The position numbers and the translations under genes were made by a program. Under the pieces are notes generated by a model. That model had not been told where the DNA came from. It did not search any database and saw only the letters and a program-made list of their open reading frames with translations. Below are positions 35,469 through 45,069 of a DNA stretch of 64,000 nt, piece by piece (the stretch's first letter is position 1; every line of letters begins with the position of its first letter). Source of the stretch: an uncultured Fodinibius sp. (GTDB taxonomy: Bacteria; Bacteroidota; Rhodothermia; Balneolales; Balneolaceae); the NCBI GenBank assembly GCA_913056455.1, contig CAJXMJ010000001.1:496001-560000 (forward strand), given 5' to 3'.

Positions 35469-36905
35469 ATGAGTGATAAGGACAGGATTTCAACGGGTTT
35501 AGAAGGATTAGATGATATTCTGAACGGTGGATTAATTCCCCGAAAGGCCTATTTGGTGCAAGGCGGACCGGGTTCAGGTAAATCCACCCTTGGATTTCAT
35601 TTTTTGAGGCAAGCCATCGATAATGGCGAAAATGCGCTCTGTGTAACGATGGTTGAATCGAAGGAGAGTATTCTTCAGAATGCGGATCAATTTGAGCTGG
35701 ATCTTTCCAAGGTTGCTGCTCTTGATTTAAGTCCTAAAGACGACGTTACCGGGAATTCGGGGCAGTATAATGTATTTTCTTCGGCCGAGGTGGAACAGGG
35801 GCCCATAATGGAATCGGTGGTAGAAGCCATAAAAGAACATTCGCCCAGCCGTGTACTGTTCGATTCGTTTACCATGCTGCGGCTGCTGAATCAGGACCCC
35901 TATCAGATGAGAAAACTGACCCTTTCGCTGGTAAATTACATCACCAAGCATAATGCCACCCTGATGATGACATCCGAATCGTTGACGCGTACTTCTGATG
36001 ACGATGCCGCCTATTGGGTTGATGGTATCATCGAGCTGGAAAATAGTGGTGATTGGCGAACCTTGCAGGTTCCCAAGTTCAGGGGTTCCGATTCGTTAAG
36101 TGGAAAGCACTCTTTTAAAATAACTGGCAATGGTATTACCGTTTTCCCCCGGCTGCAACCGAATAACTACAGCCGAAAATTTACAAAGGGTCAAATGTCT
36201 TCGGGTATTGAAGGTGTTGATAGTCTGTTACACGGAGGCATTGAAAAGGGGACGACAAGCCTTATTATAGGTCCTACCGGTGCCGGTAAAACCAACCTGG
36301 GGCTTCAATTTGCAAAGGAGGCTGCTTCCCGCAATGAGCGGTCGACGGTTTATACCTTTGAGGAATCTAAGGAGCTTATTATTCGACGATCAGAAAACAT
36401 CAACACGCCTATTAAAAAGATGATCGATGGTGGTTACTTGAATATTGTGCCGGTAGAACCGCTCTCGTATTCTCCTGATGAATTTGCAAAGATTGTCCGC
36501 CGTGATGTCGAGGAAAACGACACTGGGATAGTGATGATTGATGCCATTGGCGGGTACCGCATGGCCGTTCGCGGTGAAGATGTGCTCGAACGGTTGCATT
36601 CACTTACCGTGTATCTGCAGAACATGGGGGTTACCACGCTTTTGCTTAATGAATCCAAAAACGTGACAGGAGAGTTTACCACCACCAATATGAATGCCAG
36701 CTATTTGGCAGATAATATCCTCTTTCTGCGGTACTTGGAAGTTAGTGGGCAGATACAGAAAGCAATTGGAGTACTGAAGAAGCGGCTAAGTGGCTTTGAG
36801 AAATCGATCCGTGAGTTTAAAATCACCTCCGAAGGCGTACAAGTAGGCAACAAGCTGGAGAATATGCGGGGCATTTTATCGGGTGTGCCTGAAATAGAAA
36901 GGTAG
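35469..36905 (+). CDS. KaiC-like double RecA-fold ATPase
   Basis: A 478-residue soluble protein with two KaiC/RadA domains. Domain 1 has Walker A GGPGSGKST (about 32-40) and domain 2 has GPTGAGKT (about 268-275). The paired catalytic glutamates are complete only in domain 2 (TFEES, about 297-300); domain 1 reads MVESK, with a single Glu. The 'G-DD/G-DS ILNGGLIP...KAYLVQGG' entry to each domain is standard. No kaiA or kaiB is nearby. In bacteria without a Kai clock such proteins work with sensor kinases. The multi-PAS kinase begins 21 bases downstream, so the two are likely an operon. Confidence 0.9.
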   Translation: MSDKDRISTGLEGLDDILNGGLIPRKAYLVQGGPGSGKSTLGFHFLRQAIDNGENALCVTMVESKESILQNADQFELDLSKVAALDLSPKDDVTGNSGQYNVFSSAEVEQGPIMESVVEAIKEHSPSRVLFDSFTMLRLLNQDPYQMRKLTLSLVNYITKHNATLMMTSESLTRTSDDDAAYWVDGIIELENSGDWRTLQVPKFRGSDSLSGKHSFKITGNGITVFPRLQPNNYSRKFTKGQMSSGIEGVDSLLHGGIEKGTTSLIIGPTGAGKTNLGLQFAKEAASRNERSTVYTFEESKELIIRRSENINTPIKKMIDGGYLNIVPVEPLSYSPDEFAKIVRRDVEENDTGIVMIDAIGGYRMAVRGEDVLERLHSLTVYLQNMGVTTLLLNESKNVTGEFTTTNMNASYLADNILFLRYLEVSGQIQKAIGVLKKRLSGFEKSIREFKITSEGVQVGNKLENMRGILSGVPEIER

Positions 36906-36926
36906 ATTCTCAGGATAAATGCAACT

Positions 36927-39914
36927 ATGGAAACCCTAAATTATAAATCAAATACAGGTGACTCGACTCCCCTGAAGCAACCAGAGCTGTTGCTGTCGGT
37001 ATACAATGCCAAAGATCGAGAGCTTATTAAACAGTTTTTGCCCGATTTCTTTACGATTGAGATAAGTGAAAATGGCCTTGCAGATCATTCCTTCGATCTC
37101 TGTATTTTGGATCACCAGTCTTTTGAGGATAACAAGCAGAAACTGAGGGAATTGAAAAATAAGGCAGCGCCCATTTTTTTGCCGTTTTTACTACTGTCAC
37201 CAGATCGAAAGGCGAGCCGAAACAGTGATACGGTTCTGGAATTTGCCGATGATGTGGTGTATATCCCGGCTTCTAAAAAGCTGCTCAAATCACGTATTAA
37301 TATACTTTTAAAGCAGCGCGAATATTCGCTGAAGTTGGAGCAAAAAAGTCGGTTGCTGGAAGAAAAAAATGAAGAGCTGGCCGAAGAGAAGCGCAAGTAC
37401 CAGTTGATTACCGAGAACGCCACAGATATGATTTCTTGTCACAAACCGGACGGGACCTATCTATATGCTTCTGAGGCTTCGAAAGAATTGATTGGCTATC
37501 GTCCGGATGAGTTGATTGGCCAAAATGCTTTTGAAAATATGCATCCCGATGACAAGGACCGGCTTATTGGTGACGAGAATCTATTTGAGAAGAAAGAATT
37601 TGTTACCTGGCAATTTCGTAAGGGAACCAAGGAGGGTAGATATATTTGGGTAGAAGCGACAATGCGCCCGATACTGGATAAAGAAACAGGTGAGATTGCC
37701 GAGATACAGGCCAGTACACGCGATATTTCTGCCCGCAAAGAATATGAGAAGAAGCTGGAAGAAGAAAAGGAATTTATTGATAAATCCATTCAGAGTATTC
37801 CCGAACTATTCTTCCTTATAGATGAAGACCAGAAATTTGTGAAATGGAATAATATAGATCGTGAGCTGGGCTACACCGATGAAGAAGTTTTGGGGTTGGA
37901 TCCGCTGGATTTCTATAAAGAAGAAGACCGGCCATTTATAACTTCAAAAATTGCAGAAGCTTTTAAAACCGGACACGCAGAGGCCGAGGTACAAATGCAG
38001 ACCAAAGACGGAAAAATGATCCCCTATTTTGTTACGGCCAATTCATTTAGCAGGAGAGATAAACGATTTATTGTAGGTTCGTGTATAAATCTATCCGAGA
38101 TAAAAGAAGCCCAATACGATCTTGAACAACAACAGCAATTGTTGGATGCCGTCATTAATCAATCGAATTCTCTTATCTATGTCAAAGATCAGGACAGAAA
38201 ATACCGGTTGGTAAATGATAATTACGTAGAGATCTTTGGCAAGAGTCGCGAAGATATTCTCGGAAGATCAGTTCGTGAAGTGCATGGTCGCGAATTTGAA
38301 AGGCAGGTTGAAAAAAATGATGAAGCTGTGCTTAAGGATGGTAAAACCGTAGAAACCGAAGAAGCTATTCCAGTGCAAGGCGAAATTCGCTATTATCATT
38401 CTATAAAGTATCCGTTACAAGGCGTACCCGGATTCGAGAACTGTATGTGCGGTATTTCTACAGATATTACCGATTTAAAACGAGCTACCAATAAGCTTCA
38501 GGAACGAATAAAGGAACAGCGGTGCCTCTATAATATTTCAAGTCTGCCCCAGCAGAAAAGTACCATCGAAGGCCTCTTACAAAAGGCCGTGAGCTATCTG
38601 CCGGATGGATGGCGTTATCCTGAGCATACAGAAGCAGCAATTATCTATGGAGACGACATATATAAAACGGACAGTTATCGCGAAACTGACTGGCAACTAT
38701 CGGCTAAAAGCGACCGCGGTGAAGGTAAAAAACTGCAGGTAAAGGTTGTGTATACTGAAGAGAAACCAATGGCTGATGAAGGACCGTTTCTGAAGGAAGA
38801 ACGACAGTTGATCGACAGCATCGTGGATACGCTTTCTTCCCAAATTGACCGAATTATTTCGGCTGAACGACTCAAAGAAAGCAAGAATCGGTGGGAGAAA
38901 CTGGTGAAGAATGATCCCGATCTTATTACGATTTTGGTGGATCGGGAGATAAAATTTATTAATCAGGCGGGTGCACAAATACTGGGTGCCAATTCTCCCG
39001 AGGAAATAATCGGTGAATATCTGGATGAGATTGTTGAAGCCGATGATATGGAGCTCGTTGAGGAACGGGAAAAGAAATTAATGGATGACAGTTCCTTAGA
39101 TCCGCTTGTTCATTCCTTAGAACCTGTTATTCATAAGGTTAAGGCCATGGATGGCAAGATGCGCCACATAAAAACGCAGTCCACGCCGATTACTTACGAG
39201 GGAGACCAGAAAGCGATTCAAATTGTGGGGCAGGATGTAACCGATCAAATCGCTTATGAACGAGAATTAAAAGAATCGCTTAAAGAGAAAGAAACACTGC
39301 TGCAGGAAATTCATCACCGCGTAAAAAATAATCTGGCGGTGGTGTCGGGCATGATGGATCTGCAGGCATTCAGTACCGAAAATGAAGAAGTTAAGCGTTT
39401 GCTGAACGACAGTAAAAACCGGATCAAAACCATGGCGCTGATTCACGAGAAGCTTTATCAGTCGGCCTCACTCTCTCAAATTGATTTTGGGTCCTATGTC
39501 GAAGATCTGATTGAAAATATTAAAGGGGTTTCAGCGAGTGATAAAGAAATCGACTTAGAACTAGAGTACGACTCATTTAATCTTAATGTTAACCAGGCTG
39601 TTCCTTGTGCGCTTATTATCAACGAGGTGGTAGCCAATGCCTTTGAACATGCTTTTACTGACCGAGAAAGCGGTTTGATAAAGGTTATACTCCAACATAT
39701 CGAAGATAATATTGTGGTGAGTGTTCAGGATAATGGTTGCGGTCTGCCAAGTGACTTTGAATATCGAAAATCACAATCAATTGGAATTACGATCATTGAA
39801 ACGCTTATTGAGCAGCTGGAAGCCGATAAGAAGGTGGAGAGCAGCAATGGATTGTCATTTACTTTTACCTTTAAGAAGAAAGAGATAAAAGGCTCATCCA
39901 GCACGCTGGTTTGA
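36927..39914 (+). CDS. multi-PAS cytosolic sensor histidine kinase (HisKA_2 type)
   Basis: A 995-residue kinase with no transmembrane helix. Order: a receiver-like N-terminal domain (about 20-145, with FDLCILD), then PAS (about 155-275, HPDD motif), PAS (about 285-395), PAS (about 405-520), a GAF-like module (about 530-660), PAS (about 670-785), then the dimerisation helix EIHHRVKNNLAVVSG (phosphoacceptor about His797) and a HATPase end with NEVVANAFEHAF and DNGCGLP. This is the HisKA_2/HWE-like group. It is 21 bases after the KaiC-like gene and 24 bases before a lone PAS protein, so the three are probably co-expressed and sense an internal cue. Confidence 0.9.
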   Translation: METLNYKSNTGDSTPLKQPELLLSVYNAKDRELIKQFLPDFFTIEISENGLADHSFDLCILDHQSFEDNKQKLRELKNKAAPIFLPFLLLSPDRKASRNSDTVLEFADDVVYIPASKKLLKSRINILLKQREYSLKLEQKSRLLEEKNEELAEEKRKYQLITENATDMISCHKPDGTYLYASEASKELIGYRPDELIGQNAFENMHPDDKDRLIGDENLFEKKEFVTWQFRKGTKEGRYIWVEATMRPILDKETGEIAEIQASTRDISARKEYEKKLEEEKEFIDKSIQSIPELFFLIDEDQKFVKWNNIDRELGYTDEEVLGLDPLDFYKEEDRPFITSKIAEAFKTGHAEAEVQMQTKDGKMIPYFVTANSFSRRDKRFIVGSCINLSEIKEAQYDLEQQQQLLDAVINQSNSLIYVKDQDRKYRLVNDNYVEIFGKSREDILGRSVREVHGREFERQVEKNDEAVLKDGKTVETEEAIPVQGEIRYYHSIKYPLQGVPGFENCMCGISTDITDLKRATNKLQERIKEQRCLYNISSLPQQKSTIEGLLQKAVSYLPDGWRYPEHTEAAIIYGDDIYKTDSYRETDWQLSAKSDRGEGKKLQVKVVYTEEKPMADEGPFLKEERQLIDSIVDTLSSQIDRIISAERLKESKNRWEKLVKNDPDLITILVDREIKFINQAGAQILGANSPEEIIGEYLDEIVEADDMELVEEREKKLMDDSSLDPLVHSLEPVIHKVKAMDGKMRHIKTQSTPITYEGDQKAIQIVGQDVTDQIAYERELKESLKEKETLLQEIHHRVKNNLAVVSGMMDLQAFSTENEEVKRLLNDSKNRIKTMALIHEKLYQSASLSQIDFGSYVEDLIENIKGVSASDKEIDLELEYDSFNLNVNQAVPCALIINEVVANAFEHAFTDRESGLIKVILQHIEDNIVVSVQDNGCGLPSDFEYRKSQSIGITIIETLIEQLEADKKVESSNGLSFTFTFKKKEIKGSSSTLV

Positions 39915-39938
39915 TGTCAATTTAGAAGGTTATACATT

Positions 39939-40295
39939 ATGAAACAGGAGAAAGTTGTTCACGAAGAGCACTTATCAGACACTTTTTTTTGGTTTAATCC
40001 AATTCCAATGTGGATTTATAAAAAATCTGACCAGAAAATTTTAGAAGTTAATAATGCTGCCGTAAATGCCTATGGATATTCTAAATATCAATTTAGACAT
40101 CTTTTCCATGACGATTTTATTGGAGAAGAAATCCCAGTAAACTACCCTGATGGTTCAAAATCAGAGCTCCGAAAGCAGTTATCCATTCATAGGGCATCGA
40201 ATGGAGGTAGCTTTGTTACACTGATGGTAAAAAGCCTTGCTACTTACAATAGTTATGAAGCTATCTTAGTCCGTTCAATAAAAGTTTTTAATTAA
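39939..40295 (+). CDS. single PAS-domain protein
   Basis: A 118-residue protein that is just one PAS fold: FFWFNPIPMWIYKKSDQKILEVNNAAVNAYGYSKYQF (the FxxxPxPMWIYD pattern of PAS_4/PAS_8), followed by the central FLHDDFIGEE region and C-terminal strands. It has no kinase or output domain. It lies 24 bases after the 995-residue kinase and probably modulates it or the KaiC-like protein by PAS-PAS contact. It converges with a ferredoxin gene only three bases away. Confidence 0.8.
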   Translation: MKQEKVVHEEHLSDTFFWFNPIPMWIYKKSDQKILEVNNAAVNAYGYSKYQFRHLFHDDFIGEEIPVNYPDGSKSELRKQLSIHRASNGGSFVTLMVKSLATYNSYEAILVRSIKVFN

Positions 40296-40298
40296 TTT

Positions 40299-40658
40299 TT
40301 AGTGTAACGGCTGCTCAGCAAACATATACTCTTTAACGGGATTTCCCCCAATAAGATGTTCCTGAATGATACGTTCCAGCACCTTCGGTTTGCAGGAGTG
40401 ATACCAGGTCCCCTCGGGATAAACGACCGCTACGGGGCCTTTTTTACAGATGCGCAGACAGTTGGCTTTGGTACGGTAGATTCCGCCTGCTCCGTCAAGA
40501 TCGAGTTCACCTAATCTTTTCTTCAGGTATTTCCATGCTTTCAAACCAATCTCTTTTTTACAGCACTTGGGCTTGGTTTGGTCCGCACAGATAAAGATAT
40601 GCCGTTTTATCTTGTCTACATGGAGTTCTTCTGCTTTTTTTCTAACGCGTTTACTCAT
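40299..40658 (-). CDS. thioredoxin-like [2Fe-2S] ferredoxin
   Basis: A 119-residue protein. The four cluster cysteines appear as C-x7-C ([11 protein letters not shown]) and C-x3-C ([10 protein letters not shown]), with the following [11 protein letters not shown] strand, as in the thioredoxin-like [2Fe-2S] family (NuoE C-domain, Shethna-type, sucrase/ferredoxin-like). It ends with a short basic tail. Its electron partner is unknown. It stands downstream of the PepSY gene on the same strand (35-base gap). Confidence 0.88.
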   Translation of the reverse strand: MSKRVRKKAEELHVDKIKRHIFICADQTKPKCCKKEIGLKAWKYLKKRLGELDLDGAGGIYRTKANCLRICKKGPVAVVYPEGTWYHSCKPKVLERIIQEHLIGGNPVKEYMFAEQPLH

Positions 40659-40693
40659 TCGGTAAAATAATTTGTTAAAAAAGAATGCTATAG

Positions 40694-41263
40694 TTACAAC
40701 TTTCCCTCTATTTTTCGTTTTTGCCGTTCTTCTTTTCGTTTTTTTAGCCTTTTTTTATTGCGATATTTGGCCCAGTATGGATAAAAGAATAAGTAGATGC
40801 CTGTCAGCCATAGAATGGTTACGATTCCGGCCGAAGGCAGAAAAATCCAGAGCTTTGCTTTTTCGTGGAACCACGATCCGTCGTGGATAGCTTCAATAAC
40901 ATCAGAGCGCCGTGGTGCAATCTGCAAAATTTCACCGGAATGGGAATCAATCTGGGCCTCCCAGCCGTTGGTTCCCCGAATTTTTATGATTCCGTCTTCG
41001 GGACGTACATCCAGTCGGTCGATATCCGTCCACTTCTTGGTTTCCAACTCTGGTATTGATTTGGCGATGGTTAGTACACTGTCCAAGGGAACTGAGGCCC
41101 CAATGGCACTACCGCTTTGTGATAGAGGTTGTATCCAGTTAAACTGTTTTTTTACCTGTAAAAAAAGTCCGGATAACAATACAATTAGAAACGGCAGTGC
41201 AATGAGGATAGCACCCCAACGGTGTAGTTTTCGAGAGTCTTTCCGTAAATCAAAATTTAACAT
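40694..41263 (-). CDS. PepSY-domain membrane protein
   Basis: A 189-residue protein with an N-terminal transmembrane helix (about residues 14-34, [19 protein letters not shown]), a PepSY-type central region ([22 protein letters not shown]), and a second helix (about 142-164) followed by a highly basic cytosolic tail ([15 protein letters not shown]). RKLHRWGA and the [14 protein letters not shown] stretch are the PepSY-TM signature, found in small reductase-like or iron-uptake accessory proteins. It lies 30 bases after the amidohydrolase gene. Confidence 0.82.
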   Translation of the reverse strand: MLNFDLRKDSRKLHRWGAILIALPFLIVLLSGLFLQVKKQFNWIQPLSQSGSAIGASVPLDSVLTIAKSIPELETKKWTDIDRLDVRPEDGIIKIRGTNGWEAQIDSHSGEILQIAPRRSDVIEAIHDGSWFHEKAKLWIFLPSAGIVTILWLTGIYLFFYPYWAKYRNKKRLKKRKEERQKRKIEGKL

Positions 41264-41293
41264 CAGAGAGATGGATCCACCATCTGAGAATAA

Positions 41294-42892
41294 TTAAAAA
41301 TCCAGCCCGGGCTGCGTTATCTTGTAGTTCTTTTGTTGCTTTGACTCTTGTACCATTTTTTCTACATCCTGCAGCAATTCTTTGGCGTCATAAACAACGC
41401 CGTCCTTGATGGTGTATTCAACTCCACCGATTCGAACCGGTTCATTCTCCTTGTTCACATGAATGGCACCGGTACCGTAAAGGGTTTTTAGATTTTTAAG
41501 GGGATTGGCATCCACCAGTACCATGTCGGCCAGCTTACCCACTTCAATGGTCCCCAATTGATCATCCATATTCAGAACTTCAGCTGCTTTCAACGATGCC
41601 GACTGGAAAATTTCAAGGGGATGAAAACCTGCTTCTCGCAGCATCTCCATTTCCTGGATGTATCCAAAACCATATAACTTATAAATATATCCCGCATCGG
41701 AGCCAAGGGTTACACGTCCACCGCGATTCTTGAACTCGTTGACGAATTCAAACCACAGGTCAAAGTTCTCTTTCCAGGCAACTTCCTGCTCAGTTCCCCA
41801 ATTAATCCAGTATGAGCCATGGGATTTTCGATTGGGCTTATAGAATTCCCAAAGGGAGGGCAGAGTATATTTTTCGTGCCACTCAGCGCGTCGCTGAGCA
41901 CTTAAATCACGGCTGGCTTCATAAATGGTAAAGGTGGGATTGAGCGTTACATCTAACTCCAGCATCTCATTCATCACGCTGTTCCATTTATCGCTATATG
42001 GTTCAGCGGCTTGTTTCCAGAGTTTTCCGGCCTCTTCAAAACGGTGCTGTTCGTTATTATAATTATAATTGGCTGGATAGTCTTGAATCTGCTGGTCGGT
42101 AAATAACGCTTCTGGAATACCGTACCAGTGCGTAATGCTTGTGAGTCCCATTCGGGCAGATTCAAGCGCATTATTGTAGACAACGCGTGTTTGGGCGTGG
42201 TGAGTCATTGTGCCTAGCCCCAGTTTATTAGCTTCATCTATGGCAGCTTTATAAATAGGGCGGGGAGCTCCAAAAAATTTGATTCCGTCAGCTCCCTCAT
42301 CCGCAATCATTTGCACCCATTCTCGTGCTTCTTCAGACGATGTTATGGGACCGTCATGGCCCATCCCAAAACCAATATAGGAAAAGATGCGCGGGGCGGT
42401 AATTTCATTTCTTGAGCTGCGCTCTTTTTGTTGCAATGTCCAGTCCATACCGTTAAATGAGCCGGGCTCACGAACCGTAGTAATGCCGTGGGCCATCCAT
42501 AGTTTGTATACATATTCGGCGGGTGTTCCCTGGGCTTCACCGCCGGTGTGGGCATGCATATCGATAAAGCCGGGCAGAAGATACATGCCATCTGCCTCAA
42601 TAACTTTTGTGTCCTCATCGGCTTTGGGACGTTGATCTTCGTCAATAGGCACGCCGGGATATCCCACCGACTGCACCGATGCAATGCGGTTGCCCTCCAC
42701 GACTACATCTACGGGACCGCGCGGTGGAGAACCGGTTCCGTCAACAAGGGTTACCCCTCGGATAATCATGCGATCATAGGGACCTTCGCCCATACTGCGG
42801 TCGGGAGCTTTCTTTACTTGGGCATTGGAAACTCCCATTCCAATTATAAGAAGTAATAGGATAGATGCTATCGAAGTTGCGTATTTGGTCAT
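41294..42892 (-). CDS. secreted amidohydrolase family protein
   Basis: A 532-residue exported enzyme (signal peptide to about residue 24, ending SNAQ). HAH is present in LPGFIDMHAHTGG, further ligand candidates in MTHHAQT and ITHWYGIPE, the last Asp in TLGSDAGYIY, and the usual closing DQLGTIEVGKLADMVLVDANPL block. It resembles periplasmic amidohydrolases of the same superfamily as the pair at 17701/18995 but is not part of that unit. Substrate unknown. It heads the unit with PepSY and ferredoxin genes (30- and 35-base gaps). Confidence 0.85.
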   Translation of the reverse strand: MTKYATSIASILLLLIIGMGVSNAQVKKAPDRSMGEGPYDRMIIRGVTLVDGTGSPPRGPVDVVVEGNRIASVQSVGYPGVPIDEDQRPKADEDTKVIEADGMYLLPGFIDMHAHTGGEAQGTPAEYVYKLWMAHGITTVREPGSFNGMDWTLQQKERSSRNEITAPRIFSYIGFGMGHDGPITSSEEAREWVQMIADEGADGIKFFGAPRPIYKAAIDEANKLGLGTMTHHAQTRVVYNNALESARMGLTSITHWYGIPEALFTDQQIQDYPANYNYNNEQHRFEEAGKLWKQAAEPYSDKWNSVMNEMLELDVTLNPTFTIYEASRDLSAQRRAEWHEKYTLPSLWEFYKPNRKSHGSYWINWGTEQEVAWKENFDLWFEFVNEFKNRGGRVTLGSDAGYIYKLYGFGYIQEMEMLREAGFHPLEIFQSASLKAAEVLNMDDQLGTIEVGKLADMVLVDANPLKNLKTLYGTGAIHVNKENEPVRIGGVEYTIKDGVVYDAKELLQDVEKMVQESKQQKNYKITQPGLDF

Positions 42893-43062
42893 GCGCCTTG
42901 TATCAATAATTAAGATTTGTTGGAATGTAATAATCAGAGACAGGGGAATACAGTAAAATATTTTAAATGATATAAATAGTGTTTCTGAATTATTTTACAG
43001 CCAAAATATTATGGTATGTCTTTTACCTTGATATGCAAAAGGAAGAAAACCACTCACTGCAA

Positions 43063-43599
43063 TCACAAAAGAAGTGCTCCTTCAAGCTGTAGTAGATACT
43101 GTTTTCGCTCGATGCCCCCACTGTAGCCGGTAAGTTGGTCGTCAGATCCGATAACCCGGTGGCAGGGAATGATGATTGGAATGGGATTAAGTCCATTGGC
43201 ACCGGCCACAGCCCGAGCTTTTTGGGGATCTCCAAGGCGCTTTGCCAACTCACCGTAAGTAATGGTTTGTCCATATGGAATCTGTTGTAGCTGTTCCCAG
43301 ACTGTTTGTTGAAAATGGGTCCCCTTTAATACAAGCGGGATATCAAAAGATTTTCTTTCTCCTTCAAAATATTCTTTTAGTTGGTTAACGGTCTTTTTGA
43401 GTATCGGATTTTGGTTCCTGTCCGATAATTCTGGCGGATCATTATCGCAGTAATTTATCGCAGTGAGCCCTTCTTCCTTCGATTTGACTTGAAGAGGACC
43501 AAGAGGGGACTTTATATATGTAGTGTAACCTTTTGACAATGAAGTACCTTCTTCTTGGAGGTTATAGGTTAAGTCTGATGTTGCCCGGTTTACGTTCAT
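43063..43599 (-). CDS. ogt: methylated-DNA-protein cysteine methyltransferase
   Basis: A 178-residue single-use repair protein that moves methyl groups from O6-methylguanine to its own cysteine. The reactive site is IIPCHRVIGSD, preceded by the DNA-binding helix region TITYGELAKRLGDPQKARAVAGANGLNPI, and the terminal GGIERKQYLLQLEG. Length fits Ogt rather than Ada. It is monocistronic. The plus-strand candidate RNA at 43.7 kb lies upstream of its start. Confidence 0.93.
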   Translation of the reverse strand: MNVNRATSDLTYNLQEEGTSLSKGYTTYIKSPLGPLQVKSKEEGLTAINYCDNDPPELSDRNQNPILKKTVNQLKEYFEGERKSFDIPLVLKGTHFQQTVWEQLQQIPYGQTITYGELAKRLGDPQKARAVAGANGLNPIPIIIPCHRVIGSDDQLTGYSGGIERKQYLLQLEGALLL

Positions 43600-43756
43600 T
43601 GATAAACTCTCGAATTAGTCATAGTACAGGTTCAATGATTTGTTCCGAAAGCCTAACTCTGGAGTACTTGAAATAAGATAAATATTTTTTTGTAACAAAA
43701 GGGGTTTGCAATACTCTTGAAAACAGAACGCACTATTATTGTCTCTTTTAGACCCC

Positions 43757-43847
43757 ATCTAGTTAGCCAACTAGATACTCTAGTCACTCCTAAATGCTGA
43801 AACCTAAAGCACGGGGCCTCAGGACGGATACTCCTGGGGCCTTTTTT
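43757..43847 (+). ncRNA. candidate small RNA ending in an orphan intrinsic terminator
   Basis: On the plus strand, a perfect 8-bp hairpin ATCTAGTT-AGCC-AACTAGAT (43757-43776) is followed 36 bases later by a strong intrinsic terminator: GGCCTCAGGA (43815-43824) pairs with TCCTGGGGCC (43832-43841), then six Ts. Both flanking protein genes are on the minus strand, so the terminator has no upstream gene of its own orientation and does not suit the minus strand, which lacks a T-run. A short structured RNA is the simplest reading. I recognise no known family, and the promoter and 5' end are not visible to me. Confidence 0.45.
43813..43847 (+). terminator. intrinsic terminator, plus strand, no upstream plus-strand gene
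   Basis: A 10-bp stem (one G-T pair, two further possible G-T pairs at the base) around a 7-base loop, followed by TTTTTT at 43842-43847. Confidence 0.8.
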
Positions 43848-43971
43848 ATTTCTTGAATATTCCCTTCAAAAAGATCTGCCGTCGATCAGCTAAAGACTAT
43901 ATGCGTGAATTAAAAAATGGGTAGCAATTATTACCTATAGTATTTGTAATTCCTATAAATAGGTAATTGAC

Positions 43972-45069
43972 TTAACTTTTTATTGCCAGACTTGCTACTA
44001 AAAAAAGACAAAATGCTGCCAATGCAGATATCCAAAACGTTCCATTGAGTCCAGTAGCCCCGTATACTAATCCTAAAAGAAAAGGTCCCACAGCCTGACC
44101 ACTTCTGATAATCGTCCAGTTAACCGATAAGAATGCTGCTCGGTATTCTTTCGGGGCCTGATGGGTAAGTAGATTTAAAATGCTCGGAATATTAATGCCC
44201 TGAGCAAACCCAAATACAATAATAGGCAGGGCAAACAACCAGATATTTTCAATAAAGGGAATGCTTAAGAATACGCCGAGGTATAGAATTGCTGCCGTAA
44301 TGATAAGTGTTGACTCGGCAAATCGCTTGGTCAAATTACCCAACTGTGAGGAAGCAAAAGCGGTAATAAGGGAGGAGCCCGATAGCATAATCCCGATAAT
44401 TAGTGATGACTTGCTAAACTGTTCATCGAGCAGAATGGGAAAGTATGTTAAGTATCCTCCATACAGGATAATGAAAGTGAGAAAGTTTGCAGCAAAAAGT
44501 CCGATGACTGTTTTTGATTTGAGTGCCTTGAGGATATCCCCCAGGTACGACTTTATGTTTTTGTGATTGTCGGGTTCAGGATTATCCAATTTGGTCAGGA
44601 CAATTAAGCCCACCGGAATGGCAACCAGCGTTAGAAAGAAGGGATAAAACCATCCCAACAGAGCCAATCCCCCACCAATGGCCGGATACGCTGCGGTACC
44701 CACGCTAAGCACGCTGCCATTGTATCCCATAGCTGTAGCCCGACGGTTGCCTTCGTAGAGATCGCCAATGAGCGTGACGTTGAGTGCTCCCAGCGAAGCC
44801 CCTCCGATACCCTGTAAAAATCGAAGGATAAGAAGCCAGGTAAAGTCAGTAGCAAATGCACAAGCTGTTCCGGCAATGCCAAAAATGAATAGGGAGGGTA
44901 CTAAAATAACTTTACGGCCAATGCGATCAGCAAATATCCCTAAAAAAGGGGTCAAAAACATCCCCGGTATGGTAAAAGCGGTGATAAGCAGGCCGATACG
45001 CTCGTTGGAAACATCGAGCACATTAGCCATTTTGGGCAGGGCGGGAGCAATACTCGAAACGCCCATCAC
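43972..45069 (-). CDS. MFS transporter (start uncertain)
   Basis: At least 365 residues with about eleven to twelve hydrophobic helices and the MFS loop signature GIFADRIGRKVIL between helices 2 and 3, plus LRFLQGIGGASLG. It is probably a drug or metabolite exporter. The first ATG/GTG (45066/45069) falls inside what should be helix 1: the frame stays open upstream to 45150 and encodes LNLYVIFGITLSAVMGVSS, a good first helix, but contains no ATG, GTG or TTG. A rare start codon (ATT or ATA near 45123-45130), a mutated start, or a one-base error may explain this. Confidence 0.8.
   Translation of the reverse strand: MMGVSSIAPALPKMANVLDVSNERIGLLITAFTIPGMFLTPFLGIFADRIGRKVILVPSLFIFGIAGTACAFATDFTWLLILRFLQGIGGASLGALNVTLIGDLYEGNRRATAMGYNGSVLSVGTAAYPAIGGGLALLGWFYPFFLTLVAIPVGLIVLTKLDNPEPDNHKNIKSYLGDILKALKSKTVIGLFAANFLTFIILYGGYLTYFPILLDEQFSKSSLIIGIMLSGSSLITAFASSQLGNLTKRFAESTLIITAAILYLGVFLSIPFIENIWLFALPIIVFGFAQGINIPSILNLLTHQAPKEYRAAFLSVNWTIIRSGQAVGPFLLGLVYGATGLNGTFWISALAAFCLFLVASLAIKS

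Larger units (their letters stand above)
43600..43971. other. intergenic region between ogt and MFS genes
   Basis: No protein gene is visible. It holds the candidate small RNA and terminator (43757-43847) and an 8-base inverted repeat TTACCTAT (43931-43938)/ATAGGTAA (43959-43966) just after the MFS stop. Confidence 0.6.

Noticed and set aside
43790-43860. Short peptide frame MLKPKARG... running through the terminator at 43813
   Set aside because: It has 20 codons, no Shine-Dalgarno, and the frame passes through the terminator stem and T-run, so it is taken as chance.
43600-43971. tRNA or 6S-like RNA in the ogt/MFS gap
   Set aside because: No T-loop, anticodon stem or 6S open bubble was found; only the hairpin and terminator are supported, so it is listed as a candidate small RNA of unknown family.
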